NCBI RefSeq assembly: GCF_002028425.1
Contig: NZ_CP020042.1
Location: 2,790,001-2,854,000 of the forward strand
Direction of reading: 5' to 3'
From: Streptomyces katrae
GTDB taxonomy: Bacteria > Actinomycetota > Actinomycetes > Streptomycetales > Streptomycetaceae
Length of the DNA: 64,000 nt
The number at the start of each line of letters is the position of its first letter. The stretch's first letter is position 1. Of the stretch, positions 1-8,123 are shown in pieces. The position numbers and the translations under genes are program-made. The notes below the pieces were generated by a model. It saw only the letters and a list, made by a program, of their open reading frames with translations, was not told the origin of the DNA and searched no databases.

Positions 1-2282
1 TCGCGGACTGCGCCTACACCAACACCGGCGAGGGCCTGCACCGCTTCGTCGACCCGGTCGACCAGCAGGCGTACCTGTACACCCAGTTCGAGGTGCCGGA
101 CGCGCGGCGGGTCTTCGCCAGCTTCGAGCAGCCCGACCTGAAGGCGACGTTCCAGTTCACCGTGACGGCCCCCGAAGGCTGGACGGTCATCTCGAACTCC
201 CCGACGCCGGAGCCGAAGGACCGGGTGTGGGCCTTCGAGCCGACCCCGCGCATCTCCTCGTACATCACCGCCCTGATCGTGGGCCCGTACCACGCGGTGC
301 ACAGCTCCTACGAGGGCAAGGACGGGCAGGTCGTCCCGCTCGGCATCTACTGCCGCCCCTCTCTCGCCGAGTTCCTCGACGCCGACGCGATCTTCGACGT
401 CACCCGGCAGGGCTTCGACTGGTTCCAGGAGAAGTTCGCGTACGACTACCCGTTCGCGAAGTACGACCAGCTCTTCGTGCCGGAGTTCAACGCGGGCGCG
501 ATGGAGAACGCCGGTGCGGTCACCATCCGCGACCAGTACGTCTTCCGGTCGAAGGTGACGGACGCGGCGTACGAGGTGCGGGCGGAGACCATCCTGCACG
601 AGCTCGCGCACATGTGGTTCGGCGACCTCGTCACGATGGAGTGGTGGAACGACCTGTGGCTGAACGAGTCGTTCGCCACCTACACCTCGATCGCCTGCCA
701 GGCGTACGCCGAGGGTTCGAAGTGGCCGCACGCCTGGACCACGTTCGCGAACTCCATGAAGACCTGGGCGTACCGGCAGGACCAGCTGCCGTCCACGCAC
801 CCGATCATGGCCGACATCCGTGACCTGGACGACGTCCTGGTCAACTTCGACGGCATCACGTACGCCAAGGGCGCCTCGGTGCTCAAGCAGCTCGTGGCCT
901 ATGTCGGTATGGAGGCCTTCTTCAAGGGCGTGCAGGCGTACTTCAAGGCGCACGCCTTCGGGAACACGCGCCTGTCGGACCTGCTGGGCGCCCTGGAGGA
1001 GACCTCGGGCCGCGACCTGACCGCCTGGTCGAAGGCGTGGCTGGAGACGGCCGGCATCAACGTGCTGCGGCCGGAGATCGAGACGGACGGCGAGGGTGTC
1101 GTCACCTCGTTCGCCGTGCGCCAGGAGGCCCCGGCGCTGCCGGCGGGCGCCAAGGGCGAGCCGGTGCTGCGGCCCCACCGCATCGCGGTCGGCCTGTACG
1201 AGCTGGAGGGCGGCAAGCTGGTCCGTACGGAGCGGATCGAGCTGGACATCGACGGCGAGCTGACGGCGGTGCCGGAGCTCGTGGGGCGTGCCCGTCCGGC
1301 GGTCGTGCTGCTCAACGACGACGACCTGTCGTACGCCAAGGTCCGCCTGGACGAGGTCTCGCTGGCCAACGTCACCGCGCACCTGGGCGACTTCACCGAG
1401 TCGCTGCCGCGGGCACTGTGCTGGGCGTCGGCGTGGGACATGACGCGTGACGGCGAGCTGGCGACGCGCGACTACCTGGCGCTGGTGCTGTCCGGCATCG
1501 GCAAGGAGTCGGACATCGGTGTGGTGCAGTCCCTGCACCGCCAGGTGAAGCTGGCCATCGACGTGTACGCCGACCCGGCGTGGCGCGAGCAGGGCCTGGC
1601 GGCCTGGACGGAGGCCACGCTGGAGCACCTGCGCGCGGCCGAGCCGGGCAGCGACCACCAGCTGGCGTGGGCGCGTGCCTTCGCGGCGACGGCGCGCACC
1701 GGGGAGCAGCTGGACCTGCTGGGTGCGCTGCTGTCCGGGGCGGAGACCGTCGAGGGCCTGGTCGTGGACACGGAGCTGCGCTGGGCGTTCCTGGAGCGGC
1801 TGGCCGCGACGGGGCGTGCGGACGAGGCGGAGATCGCGGCGGAGCTGGAGCGGGACGCCACGGCGGCGGGCGAGCGCCACGCGGAGACCGCGCGGGCGGC
1901 GCGTCCGACGGCGCAGGCCAAGGCGGAGGCCTGGGCCGCGGTGGTGGAGTCGGGCGACCTGCCGAACGCGGTGCAGGAGGCCGTGATCGGCGGCTTCGTC
2001 CAGGCCGACCAGCGGGAGCTGCTGGCGCCGTACACGGCGAAGTACTTCGCGGTGGTCAAGGACATCTGGGAGAGCCGCAGCCACGAGATCGCGCAGCAGA
2101 TCGCGGTGGGGCTGTACCCGTCCCTCCAGGTGTCGGAGGAGACCCTGGCGGCGACGGACGCGTGGCTGGCCTCGGCCGAGCCGAACGCCGCCCTGCGGCG
2201 CCTGGTGTCGGAGTCCCGGGCCGGTATCGAGCGGGCGCTGAAGGCCCAGGCGGCGGACGCGGCGGCGGGCGCGGGAGCCTGA
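1..2282 (+). CDS. pepN: Aminopeptidase N (M1 zinc metallopeptidase), 5' end missing
   Basis: The frame is open from base 3 and stops at 2282, giving 759 residues; the first part of the gene lies outside the window. The M1 exopeptidase signature GAMEN is at about 497-511. The zinc site HELAHMW is followed about 18 residues later by the Glu of WLNESFA, the classic HExxH-x18-E arrangement. An alpha-helical ERAP1-like C-terminal region follows. The enzyme removes N-terminal residues from peptides in the cytoplasm. Actinobacterial PepN is about 850 residues, so roughly 90-100 residues are missing. The GTG at 93 is internal, because family sequence (DCAYTNTGEGLHRFVDPVD) continues upstream of it. 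A strong hairpin terminator follows the stop. Confidence 0.96.
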   Translation, partial: ADCAYTNTGEGLHRFVDPVDQQAYLYTQFEVPDARRVFASFEQPDLKATFQFTVTAPEGWTVISNSPTPEPKDRVWAFEPTPRISSYITALIVGPYHAVHSSYEGKDGQVVPLGIYCRPSLAEFLDADAIFDVTRQGFDWFQEKFAYDYPFAKYDQLFVPEFNAGAMENAGAVTIRDQYVFRSKVTDAAYEVRAETILHELAHMWFGDLVTMEWWNDLWLNESFATYTSIACQAYAEGSKWPHAWTTFANSMKTWAYRQDQLPSTHPIMADIRDLDDVLVNFDGITYAKGASVLKQLVAYVGMEAFFKGVQAYFKAHAFGNTRLSDLLGALEETSGRDLTAWSKAWLETAGINVLRPEIETDGEGVVTSFAVRQEAPALPAGAKGEPVLRPHRIAVGLYELEGGKLVRTERIELDIDGELTAVPELVGRARPAVVLLNDDDLSYAKVRLDEVSLANVTAHLGDFTESLPRALCWASAWDMTRDGELATRDYLALVLSGIGKESDIGVVQSLHRQVKLAIDVYADPAWREQGLAAWTEATLEHLRAAEPGSDHQLAWARAFAATARTGEQLDLLGALLSGAETVEGLVVDTELRWAFLERLAATGRADEAEIAAELERDATAAGERHAETARAARPTAQAKAEAWAAVVESGDLPNAVQEAVIGGFVQADQRELLAPYTAKYFAVVKDIWESRSHEIAQQIAVGLYPSLQVSEETLAATDAWLASAEPNAALRRLVSESRAGIERALKAQAADAAAGAGA

Positions 2283-2288
2283 CGGGGG

Positions 2289-2318
2289 GCGGGCCCGGTT
2301 GGTGCGGGCCCGCTTTTT
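2289..2318 (+). terminator. Rho-independent terminator of pepN
   Basis: A perfect 9-bp GC stem (2289-2297 with 2305-2313) has a 7-nt loop and is followed at once by five T. It begins 6 bp after the pepN stop. It is one of the few textbook hairpin-plus-T-run terminators in the window. Confidence 0.9.
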
Positions 2319-2410
2319 CCCCCTCGAGGGGCCGGGGGCGGGTCGGCGTTTGCCCACCCGCCTCCCCGTCTGCGGGCCGGTGGTGCCGGGTGCGGTGTCT
2401 CGGCTGAGCG

Positions 2411-2601
2411 GTCTCAGAGATGCCTTGGGGGTTTGCCGTCAGTCCCACTGTCCTTCCGGTTCGGGCCCCCCTGTCAAGGGCGCTCCCTCCGGTCGCGTCG
2501 CTTCGCGATCGCCTGCGGCGACCCTTGACAGCCCGTCCCGCCCCGGAAAGACGAGGACTGCCGGGAAACCCCCAAAAGGACGGCACGGTCGTACCTGAGA
2601 C
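2411..2601. repeat. Long imperfect inverted repeat (about 190 bp)
   Basis: Nested arms pair across a centre near 2506. GTCTCAG (2411-2417) pairs with CTGAGAC (2595-2601). TTGGGGGTTT (2425-2434) pairs with AAACCCCCAA (2566-2575). The CAGTC of 2440-2444 pairs with GACTG (2556-2560). CTGTCAAGGG (2471-2480) pairs with the CCCTTGACAG ending at 2531. GGTCGC (2491-2496) pairs with GCGACC (2517-2522). Transcribed, it would fold into one long interrupted hairpin. It has no coding content and no transposase. It could be a MITE-like or dispersed intergenic element, or a structured RNA. The pairing is visible in the sequence; the nature is not known. Confidence 0.65.
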
Positions 2602-2695
2602 ATCCGGCCCCCTCAGCGACCAGCCGGGGAGGTCGGGGGCCGCCTCGCCAAGCATCCGGGCCGACGAGCCGCTGGATCGGTGCCGACCCACGCCC

Positions 2696-2850
2696 CAGAT
2701 CGCTACGCGCTTCTCTCGTCTCGGCGTCTGTGGTCCGTCTAGCGCTGATACCCGCACCAGATGACGACGAGACCAGCGTGCGAAGCACGCGGGCGCGGCA
2801 GATCGCTACGCGCTGCCGAGGTCTCGGCGTCTGCGGTCCGTCCGGGGCTG
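2696..2850. repeat. Two 52-bp direct repeats, 103 bp apart
   Basis: Copy 1 is 2696-2747 and copy 2 is 2799-2850. Both begin CAGATCGCTACGCGC and share TCTCGGCGTCTG and GGTCCGTC, diverging mainly in an 8-nt patch in the middle. They lie just downstream of the long inverted repeat and may belong to the same element. No gene overlaps them. Confidence 0.7.
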
Positions 2851-3070
2851 GTCATAGGCGGGCTGGACGTTGGCGACGGCGGTGAATTCGCGGACGCGGC
2901 GGCGGAGGAGGCGGTGGGGGGAAGCGACGGAGACGGCTCAGCCGGTCACCCAGGTGCTCAGAGGCCATACCGCAAAACTACGCCGTGGCCGGGTCGGGTG
3001 ACGCGGAGTTGTCCGTGATACCCCGTCTACCGTGAGGGCTGTCGCGGGAATTGAGACGGCAGGGAGAGCA

Positions 3071-3537
3071 ATGGCCAGGCGTGACTACGAAGACGACCCC
3101 GGCGCCCCGGTGGCGAACAGCCTCGTGCCCGCCGCCTCGGCTGTCGTGGTGGACGATGACGGACGGGTGCTGCTCCAGCGCCGGGTCGACAACGGGATGT
3201 GGGCGCTTCCCGGCGGCAGGATGGAGCTCGGCGAGTCCATCGGGGACTGTGCGATCCGGGAAACCTACGAGGAGACCGGCGTCATCGTCGAGGTGACCGG
3301 CATCGTCGGTACCTACACCAACCCCGGGCACGTCTTCGCCTACGACGACGGCGAGGTGCGCCAGGAGTTCTCCGTCTGTCTCCTGGCGCGACCGACTGGG
3401 GGCACCCTCCGCAGCTCCGACGAATCCTTCGAAGTCCGCTGGTTCACCCCGGAGGAGACCGACGGCTGCCGATGGTCCCCAGCATCCGCAAACACCTAGG
3501 CGACTGGCGGGCCGGCAATGGGCCGGTGATCCGGTGA
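3071..3537 (+). pseudogene. Nudix hydrolase with a C-terminal frameshift
   Basis: The start is the ATG at 3071 (MARRDYEDD), preceded by AGGGAG. The Nudix box is complete: GGRMELGE, then REtyEEtGV at the GX5EX7REUXEEXGU spacing. It should hydrolyse a nucleoside diphosphate linked to another group. The frame used up to about 3465 ends prematurely at 3499 with WSPASANT. The frame one base away continues as LPMVPSIRKHLGDW and stops at 3537, which resembles the normal C-terminus of streptomycete Nudix proteins. One missing base in the GGCTGCCG stretch near 3466 explains both. The catalytic core is intact, so a 142-residue product may still work. A sequencing error is possible. The gene is convergent with the next one, 7 bp away. 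Confidence 0.75.
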
Positions 3538-3544
3538 GCGTCTG

Positions 3545-4606
3545 TCAGTTGGGGAGGCGGACCGGCATCAGGAGGGAGAAGGACGTCTCGTCGTCGGGGC
3601 GGCGGACGGCCAGGGGGGCCGTGGGAGCGCCGAGTTCCAGGACCAGGCGGTCCGTGGCGCCGGCGGCGAGGGCCTCCAGGAGGTAGGCGCGGTTGACGGC
3701 GACCCGGTCCGGCCCGGCCTCGTCGTCCTCGCACAGGACGGCCTCCGCCCCGGCCACCGTCAGCAGGCTGAGGTCGCAGGCGTCGCCGTCGCGGGTCTCC
3801 CCCGCCACGACGGGTCCGTTCTCCAGGGCGGTGCGGAAGGCCGGCACGTCGACGAGGGCGCGGCGGCCCTCGGGCAGCCGGACCAGGCGCCGGTAGTCGG
3901 GGAAGTCGTGGTCCGGGCACGTGCCGGCGGCCTGGCGGTCGCCGGCCTCCAGCGTCACCCGGTCGCCGTCCACGGTGAGCAGTGCGCTGGTTCCGCCGGC
4001 GAGCAGGGCCCGCATCGCGTCGGCGAGCGGGGACGGTACGACGACCTGGGTGCGGGGTGCCTCGTGTCCCTCGGCGGGGACCTGGGCGACGGCCATGCGG
4101 TAGCGGTCGGTGGCCGCCAGGTGCAGGGTCGGCCCGTCGAGGTCGAACAGGACGCCGCCGAGGGCGGGCAGCTCGGGGTCGGTGCCCGCCGCGAAGCGGA
4201 CGGAGTCGAGGGCGGTGGCCAGTGCGGGGGCCGGAACGGTCACCCGGGCGTGCTGGGTCATGGGGTTCTCCTTGTGGTCGAAGAGCGAGCGGACCGTGGA
4301 GAACTCGCTGCGCGCCTCGGCGAGGCCGCGTTCGAGGCGGCGCAGGTGGGCCTCGAACAGCTGCCGTACGAGCCCGCTGTCCCGGCCGGGCCAGCCGGCC
4401 AGGGCCAGGCGGATGTCCGCCAGCGGCAGGCCCGCCCGGCGGAGCCGGGCCAGCAGGCGGGCCTCGTCCACCTGTTCGGGGCCGTACCAGCGGTAGCCGG
4501 TGACGGGGTCCACGTGGGCCGGGACGAGTACGCCGGCCCGGTCGTAGAACCGCAGGGCGCTCACCCCGAGGCCGCTGTCGCGGGCCGTCTCGCCGATACT
4601 GCGCAT
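3545..4606 (-). CDS. MerR-type regulator fused to DNA sliding-clamp (DnaN-like) domains
   Basis: 353 residues from the ATG at 4606, which has GGAG six bases upstream. Residues 1-70 are a MerR winged helix (MRSIGETARDSGLGVSALRFYDRAGVL, then YRWYGPEQVDEARLLARLR), followed by a helix typical of MerR dimerisation. From about residue 116 the protein resembles DNA polymerase III beta domains 2 and 3: LGGVLFDLDGPTLHLAATDRYRMAV matches the clamp motif around LTLAATDRYR, and the C-terminus (APLAVRRPDDETSFSLLMPVRL) matches the conserved clamp end. DnaN is about 375 residues with three domains; here domain 1 is absent and MerR takes its place. An inferred role is gene control through a clamp-derived ligand or protein-binding module. 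The normal replication dnaN is not in this window. Confidence 0.85.
   Translation of the reverse strand: MRSIGETARDSGLGVSALRFYDRAGVLVPAHVDPVTGYRWYGPEQVDEARLLARLRRAGLPLADIRLALAGWPGRDSGLVRQLFEAHLRRLERGLAEARSEFSTVRSLFDHKENPMTQHARVTVPAPALATALDSVRFAAGTDPELPALGGVLFDLDGPTLHLAATDRYRMAVAQVPAEGHEAPRTQVVVPSPLADAMRALLAGGTSALLTVDGDRVTLEAGDRQAAGTCPDHDFPDYRRLVRLPEGRRALVDVPAFRTALENGPVVAGETRDGDACDLSLLTVAGAEAVLCEDDEAGPDRVAVNRAYLLEALAAGATDRLVLELGAPTAPLAVRRPDDETSFSLLMPVRLPN
4259..4273 (-). promoter_or_regulatory. Strong internal ribosome binding site and ATG at the MerR/clamp junction
   Basis: On the minus strand AAGGAGAACCCCATG lies in frame inside the fusion gene, encoding the K-E-N-P-M at the junction. AAGGAG is 6-7 nt from the ATG (4261-4259), a better Shine-Dalgarno than that of the full-length start. 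Starting here would give a 238-residue clamp-only protein. This resembles TipAL/TipAS of Streptomyces, where a MerR regulator gene also makes its ligand-binding half alone from an in-frame internal start. Confidence 0.6.
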
Positions 4607-4652
4607 CACGTTCTCCACGCCCGTCACTGTGGTCCCTGCACCAGGTCGAGGG

Positions 4653-5335
4653 TCAACACGGGCCCGGTGCGGCGGCCTGGCGGAGGGCTTCGAGGACGCG
4701 GGCGACGGCGGGGGCCGCGTCGGCGCCGCGGCGGGTGGCGGCGATGACATGGCGGGTCGGGCGGTCGTGCGGGAGCGGGCGGACGGTGACTCCGGCGGCG
4801 CGGGCCACCGCCATGCGGGGGATCAGCGCGACGCCCATGCCCGCTTCGACGAGGGCCAGGATGGCGGTCCAGCCCGCGGCCGAGTGGGCCTGCTCGGGGA
4901 CGAAGCCGGCCGCCTCGCACGCGGCCTGGGTGATCTCCGACCAGGGGCCGGAGCCCCCGTAGATCCACGGTTCGCGGGAGAGGTCCGCCAGCCGCAGGGC
5001 GGGGGCGTCGGCCAGCGGGTGGCCCGGCGGGAGGGCCACGTCCAGCGGGTCGGCCAGCAGCGGGACCCGGGTGAAGCGCGAGTCGCGGGCCGTGGGGGCG
5101 TGCGCGGCCAGCGACACCGCGAGGTCCACCGCTCCGGCGGCCAGCAGCTCGTAGGACTGCGCCGCCTCGGCCTCCCGGACGCGGACCTCCACGCCCGGGT
5201 GGTCGCGCTTCAGGGCAGCCACGGCCGGGACGACCAGGGCCGGGATGGCCGTGGAGAAGGCGCCGACGCGGTCACGGTGCCCCGGTCGGCCAGGGTCCGC
5301 AGGATCCGCAGTTTTTTGATGTCCCAGTCCGTCAC
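4653..5335 (-). pseudogene. LysR-family regulator with an out-of-frame internal deletion
   Basis: The 5' end reads GTG then TDWDIKKLRILRTLADRGTVTA, a typical LysR N-terminus of Streptomyces. After 23 residues the sequence jumps to GAFSTAIPALVVPAVAALKR, the normal start of the substrate-binding domain, which runs intact to 4653. About 65-70 residues, covering the recognition helix and linker helix, are gone. The two parts are also in different frames: translation from GTG 5335 ends after about 41 residues. The product cannot bind DNA as a LysR protein. It starts 9 bp after the EamA transporter gene at 5345-6289 and was probably its operon partner. An assembly error could mimic this, but the preserved ends argue for a real deletion. 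Confidence 0.8.
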
Positions 5336-5344
5336 GGGGTGAAA

Positions 5345-6289
5345 CTACCTGCGGGCCGCGCTGCCCAGGGCGACCCCGCCCAGGATCAGGGCCATGCAGA
5401 GGAGTTGGGCGGGGCCCGTGCGCTCGCCCAGGAGGAGCAGGCCGAGGGCGGCGACGCACACCGGCTGGAGGTAGTAGACGATGCCCGCGCGGGCCGCGCC
5501 GATCAGGGAGACGGCCTTGTTCCAGGCGAAGAAGGCGACGGCCGAGGAGAAGACGCCCACGTAGAGGAGCGGGCCGAGGGTGGCGGGCGTGGCCTCGAAG
5601 CCGCCCTGGACGTGGAGCGAGATCGCGTAGGCGGGGGCCAGCATCAGGGCGCCGAGGACGAAGGTGGTGAGGAGGAAGGTGAGGCCGCCGATCTCGGCGG
5701 GCTTGCGCTTGAGGAGCGCGCTGTAGGTGGCGAAGGAGAAGGCGGCGGCGAACATCCACAGGTCGCCCGCGCCGAAGTGGAGGCTCAGGGAGCCGTGGCC
5801 GACCAGGAGGAGGACGCCGAGGGCCGCCAGCAGCAGGCCGAAGACGCGGCGGGCGCCGAGCCGTTCGCCGCCGAGGCGGGCGTAGAGGGCCATGATGACC
5901 GGCGAAGCGGCCATGATCGTGCCCATGTTGGAGGCGGAGGTGGTCAGTCCGGCCTGGTGGACCAGGGTGTTGTAGAGGGTGACGCCGAAGAGGGTGGCGA
6001 GGCTGACGTAGCCGAGGTGCTTGCGGATCAGGGCCCGCTGCTGCCAGGCCTGGCGGGCGGCGAAAGGGGTGACCGCGACGGCGGCGATGGTCCAGCGCCA
6101 GAAGACGGCCTGGACCGGGGGGACGGTCCCGGACATGCCGCGGGTGGCGACGAAGCTGCCGGACCAGACGACCGTGGCCAGCAGGGCGAGGAGTACGCCG
6201 AGGCCCAGCGCCCCCTTCTTCGCCGTGCTGCCGGTGGTGTGTTGCCGGTCCTCTCGGGCTGTGGTCCGGGCGCGGTCCGTGACGGCCAC
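5345..6289 (-). CDS. EamA/DMT-family transporter
   Basis: 314 residues from the GTG at 6289, with AAGGGGA upstream. After a polar N-terminus of about 25 residues there are around ten hydrophobic segments in two repeats, with DMT hallmarks such as LLATVVWSGSFVATRG near the start, VFWRW in the first repeat and AVAFFAWNKAVSLIGAARAG in the second. This is an inner-membrane metabolite exporter; the substrate cannot be read from sequence. It lies between a second EamA gene upstream (172 bp gap) and the broken LysR gene directly downstream, so the three probably form one transcription unit. Confidence 0.9.
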   Translation of the reverse strand: MAVTDRARTTAREDRQHTTGSTAKKGALGLGVLLALLATVVWSGSFVATRGMSGTVPPVQAVFWRWTIAAVAVTPFAARQAWQQRALIRKHLGYVSLATLFGVTLYNTLVHQAGLTTSASNMGTIMAASPVIMALYARLGGERLGARRVFGLLLAALGVLLLVGHGSLSLHFGAGDLWMFAAAFSFATYSALLKRKPAEIGGLTFLLTTFVLGALMLAPAYAISLHVQGGFEATPATLGPLLYVGVFSSAVAFFAWNKAVSLIGAARAGIVYYLQPVCVAALGLLLLGERTGPAQLLCMALILGGVALGSAARR

Positions 6290-6460
6290 TTCTGGTGTCC
6301 CCTTCCGGTGGTGGTGTGGTGGTGGGGATACCGTCGCACTGCTTGACCGTCCAGGTCCATCGAAAGAATTCGATGGGTTGGTTTAGGGAAAATGAATGGT
6401 CCCCGGGAGGCCGGGGGACGACCTCCCGGGGACCCGGGGGAGGGAGCAGGAACTGGGGTT

Positions 6461-7387
6461 TCAGGCGATCTTGACCTTCGGGGTCTCGATGCGCGGGGCC
6501 TCTGCCGGCTCGGCGGCCTTCACCTTCGGCGCGCGGCCCGGGAGCTGTCCGAAGACCGTGGCGCCGAAGGCGATCACCATGCCCAGGACCTGGACCGGGC
6601 TCAGGGCCTGGCCGAGGGCGGCCCAGCCGATGACGGCGGCGGTGAGCGGGGAGAGCGGGCCGAGGAGGGTGACCGAGGTGGCGGAGAGCTTGCCGATGCC
6701 GCGGAACCAGAGGAAGTACGCGGCGCCCGTGTTGATCAGCATCATGTAGCCGTAGCCGAGGAAGGCCTTGCCGTCGAGGGCCGGCGGGGCGCCCTCGACC
6801 AGGGCGGCGATCGGGATGATGACCAGTCCGCCCGCGGTGAGCTGCCAGCCGGTCACGGCCAGCGGGCCGACGCCCTCGGGGCGCCCCCAGCGCTTGGTCA
6901 TCACGGTGCCGGCGCCCATGGAGGCCGAGGAGACGATGCCGGCGATGACGCCGACGAGGTCGAGCTGGGCCTGGGAGGTGAGGACCACCATGCTCACGCC
7001 GAGCGCGGCGACTATCGCGGCGAGCACGTTGCGCAGCCTGGCCCGCTCGCCCAGCAGCAGGGCGGCCAGTCCGACGACGAACAGCGGGCCGGCGGAGCCG
7101 AGGACCGCGGCGACGCCGCCGGGGAGGCGGTAGGCCGCGAGGAAGAGGAGCGGGAAGAAGGCGCCGATGTTGAGGGTGCCGAGGACCGCCGACTTCCACC
7201 ACCAGGCGCCCTTGGGGAGGGCCCGGGAGAGGACGACCAGCAGGAGACCGGCGGGCAGGGCCCGCATCGCACCGGTGAAGAGCGGCCGGTCCGGCGGCAG
7301 CAGCTCACTGGCGACGAAGTAGGTCGAGCCCCAGGAGATGGGGGCGAGTGCGGTCAGGACGATGGTGGTGACTCGGTTCACGGTCAC
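6461..7387 (-). CDS. EamA/DMT-family transporter, divergent from a MarR regulator
   Basis: 308 residues, about ten transmembrane segments, with the DMT motif APISWGSTYFVASELLPPDRP at the N-terminus and ATSVTLLGPLSPLTAAVIGW in the second repeat. The last 30 residues are a polar Lys/Pro/Glu-rich tail. Its start is 172 bp from the MarR gene start, and the shared promoter region holds two perfect inverted repeats. The layout suggests MarR-controlled export of a metabolite or toxic compound. Confidence 0.9.
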   Translation of the reverse strand: MTVNRVTTIVLTALAPISWGSTYFVASELLPPDRPLFTGAMRALPAGLLLVVLSRALPKGAWWWKSAVLGTLNIGAFFPLLFLAAYRLPGGVAAVLGSAGPLFVVGLAALLLGERARLRNVLAAIVAALGVSMVVLTSQAQLDLVGVIAGIVSSASMGAGTVMTKRWGRPEGVGPLAVTGWQLTAGGLVIIPIAALVEGAPPALDGKAFLGYGYMMLINTGAAYFLWFRGIGKLSATSVTLLGPLSPLTAAVIGWAALGQALSPVQVLGMVIAFGATVFGQLPGRAPKVKAAEPAEAPRIETPKVKIA

Positions 7388-7434
7388 TCACTCCTCGGGC
7401 AGGTGATGGGTACGGCGGGCGGGGCTTTTTGGCT

Positions 7435-7478
7435 GCGACCTACTCGGGGGCCCGTCCCGGCCTCCCCGAGTAGGTCGC
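7435..7478. promoter_or_regulatory. 15-bp perfect inverted repeat in the EamA/MarR intergenic region
   Basis: Arms 7435-7449 (GCGACCTACTCGGGG) and 7464-7478 are exact complements with a 14-nt spacer. On the EamA transcript (minus strand) it would lie in the 5' region, about 50-90 nt before the start. It is either an extended operator or a leader hairpin. No T-run follows in either direction, so it does not look like a terminator. Confidence 0.65.
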
Positions 7479-7482
7479 TGGT

Positions 7483-7521
7483 AAGTAGCTTAGCACTAAG
7501 CTACTTTTTGGCAAGCTACTT
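7483..7521. promoter_or_regulatory. Likely MarR operator
   Basis: AAGTAGCTTAG (7483-7493) and CTAAGCTACTT (7496-7506) form a perfect 11-bp inverted repeat around CA. An extra half-site AAGCTACTT lies at 7513-7521. On the minus strand a TTGCCA at about 7509-7514 is 16 nt from TAAGCT inside the palindrome, so the site may overlap the EamA promoter. On the plus strand TTGGCA (7508-7513) could be a -35 for the MarR gene. The strong symmetry and position fit autoregulation plus control of the transporter. Confidence 0.7.
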
Positions 7522-7559
7522 TCTTGTGGGTGACTAAGCGGAAGCCGATACTTGCGGGT

Positions 7560-8069
7560 ATGACCGCACTGAAGAAGGACATCGCCAAGGACGCCGTCGA
7601 TGCGATCACCGACCAGTGGTACGCGGTGCGTCCCGACCTGGACACCACGCCCATGGCCGTCTTCGGCCGGATCTACCGGATCTCGAAGGCCATGGGAGAC
7701 GCGGTGGAGCGGGCGTACAACCGCCATGGAGTGTCCCGCGGGGAGTTCGACGTGCTCGCCACGCTGAGGCGATCCGGAACCCCGTTCACGCTCTCGCCGC
7801 GGCAGCTGTCGGCCACGCTGATGCTCACGACGGGCGGGATGACCGGGCGCCTGGACAAGCTGGAGAAGGCCGGGCTGCTGACCCGCAGCCCCGATCCGCA
7901 CGACCGGCGCGGGCTCCAGGTGACCCTCACGGAGCGGGGCCTCGCCCTCGTGGACGAGGCGGTCGCCGACGGCATCGAGGTGAACCGGTCCGGTCTCGCC
8001 GACTTCAGCCCCGAGGAGGTCGAGGCGCTCGGCGGGCTCCTGCGCAAGCTCCTCGCGGACATGCCCTGA
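7560..8069 (+). CDS. MarR-family transcriptional regulator
   Basis: 169 residues from the ATG at 7560 (MTALKKDIAKD); an in-frame ATG at 7524 would add 12 unlikely residues. The winged helix-turn-helix spans about residues 55-125: FDVLATLRRSG, LSPRQLSATLMLTTGGMTGRL as recognition region, and the wing SPDPHDRRGLQVTLTERG, a diagnostic MarR motif (DxRR). It acts as a dimer, usually released from DNA by a small phenolic or other ligand. The divergent EamA gene and the palindromes between them are the obvious targets. Confidence 0.93.
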   Translation: MTALKKDIAKDAVDAITDQWYAVRPDLDTTPMAVFGRIYRISKAMGDAVERAYNRHGVSRGEFDVLATLRRSGTPFTLSPRQLSATLMLTTGGMTGRLDKLEKAGLLTRSPDPHDRRGLQVTLTERGLALVDEAVADGIEVNRSGLADFSPEEVEALGGLLRKLLADMP

Positions 8070-8123
8070 GGGCGGCGGGCCCGGGCGCCTCGGGGCGCGG
8101 CGTCCCGTGCCCGGGTACGCCGA

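Larger units (their letters stand above)
2319..3070. other. Non-coding, repeat-rich gap between pepN and the Nudix gene
   Basis: About 750 bp with no ORF of convincing codon usage or family resemblance. It holds a long imperfect inverted repeat (2411-2601) and a pair of 52-bp direct repeats (2696-2747 and 2799-2850). Both are entered separately. The last 100 bp should carry the Nudix gene promoter, but I see no clear -35/-10 pair. Confidence 0.6.

Noticed and set aside
4653..7202. Minus-strand 849-residue open frame across both EamA genes and the LysR remnant
   Set aside because: Only its last 213 residues (LysR effector domain) have family resemblance; the rest reads Arg/Pro-rich shadow sequence opposite real transporter frames.
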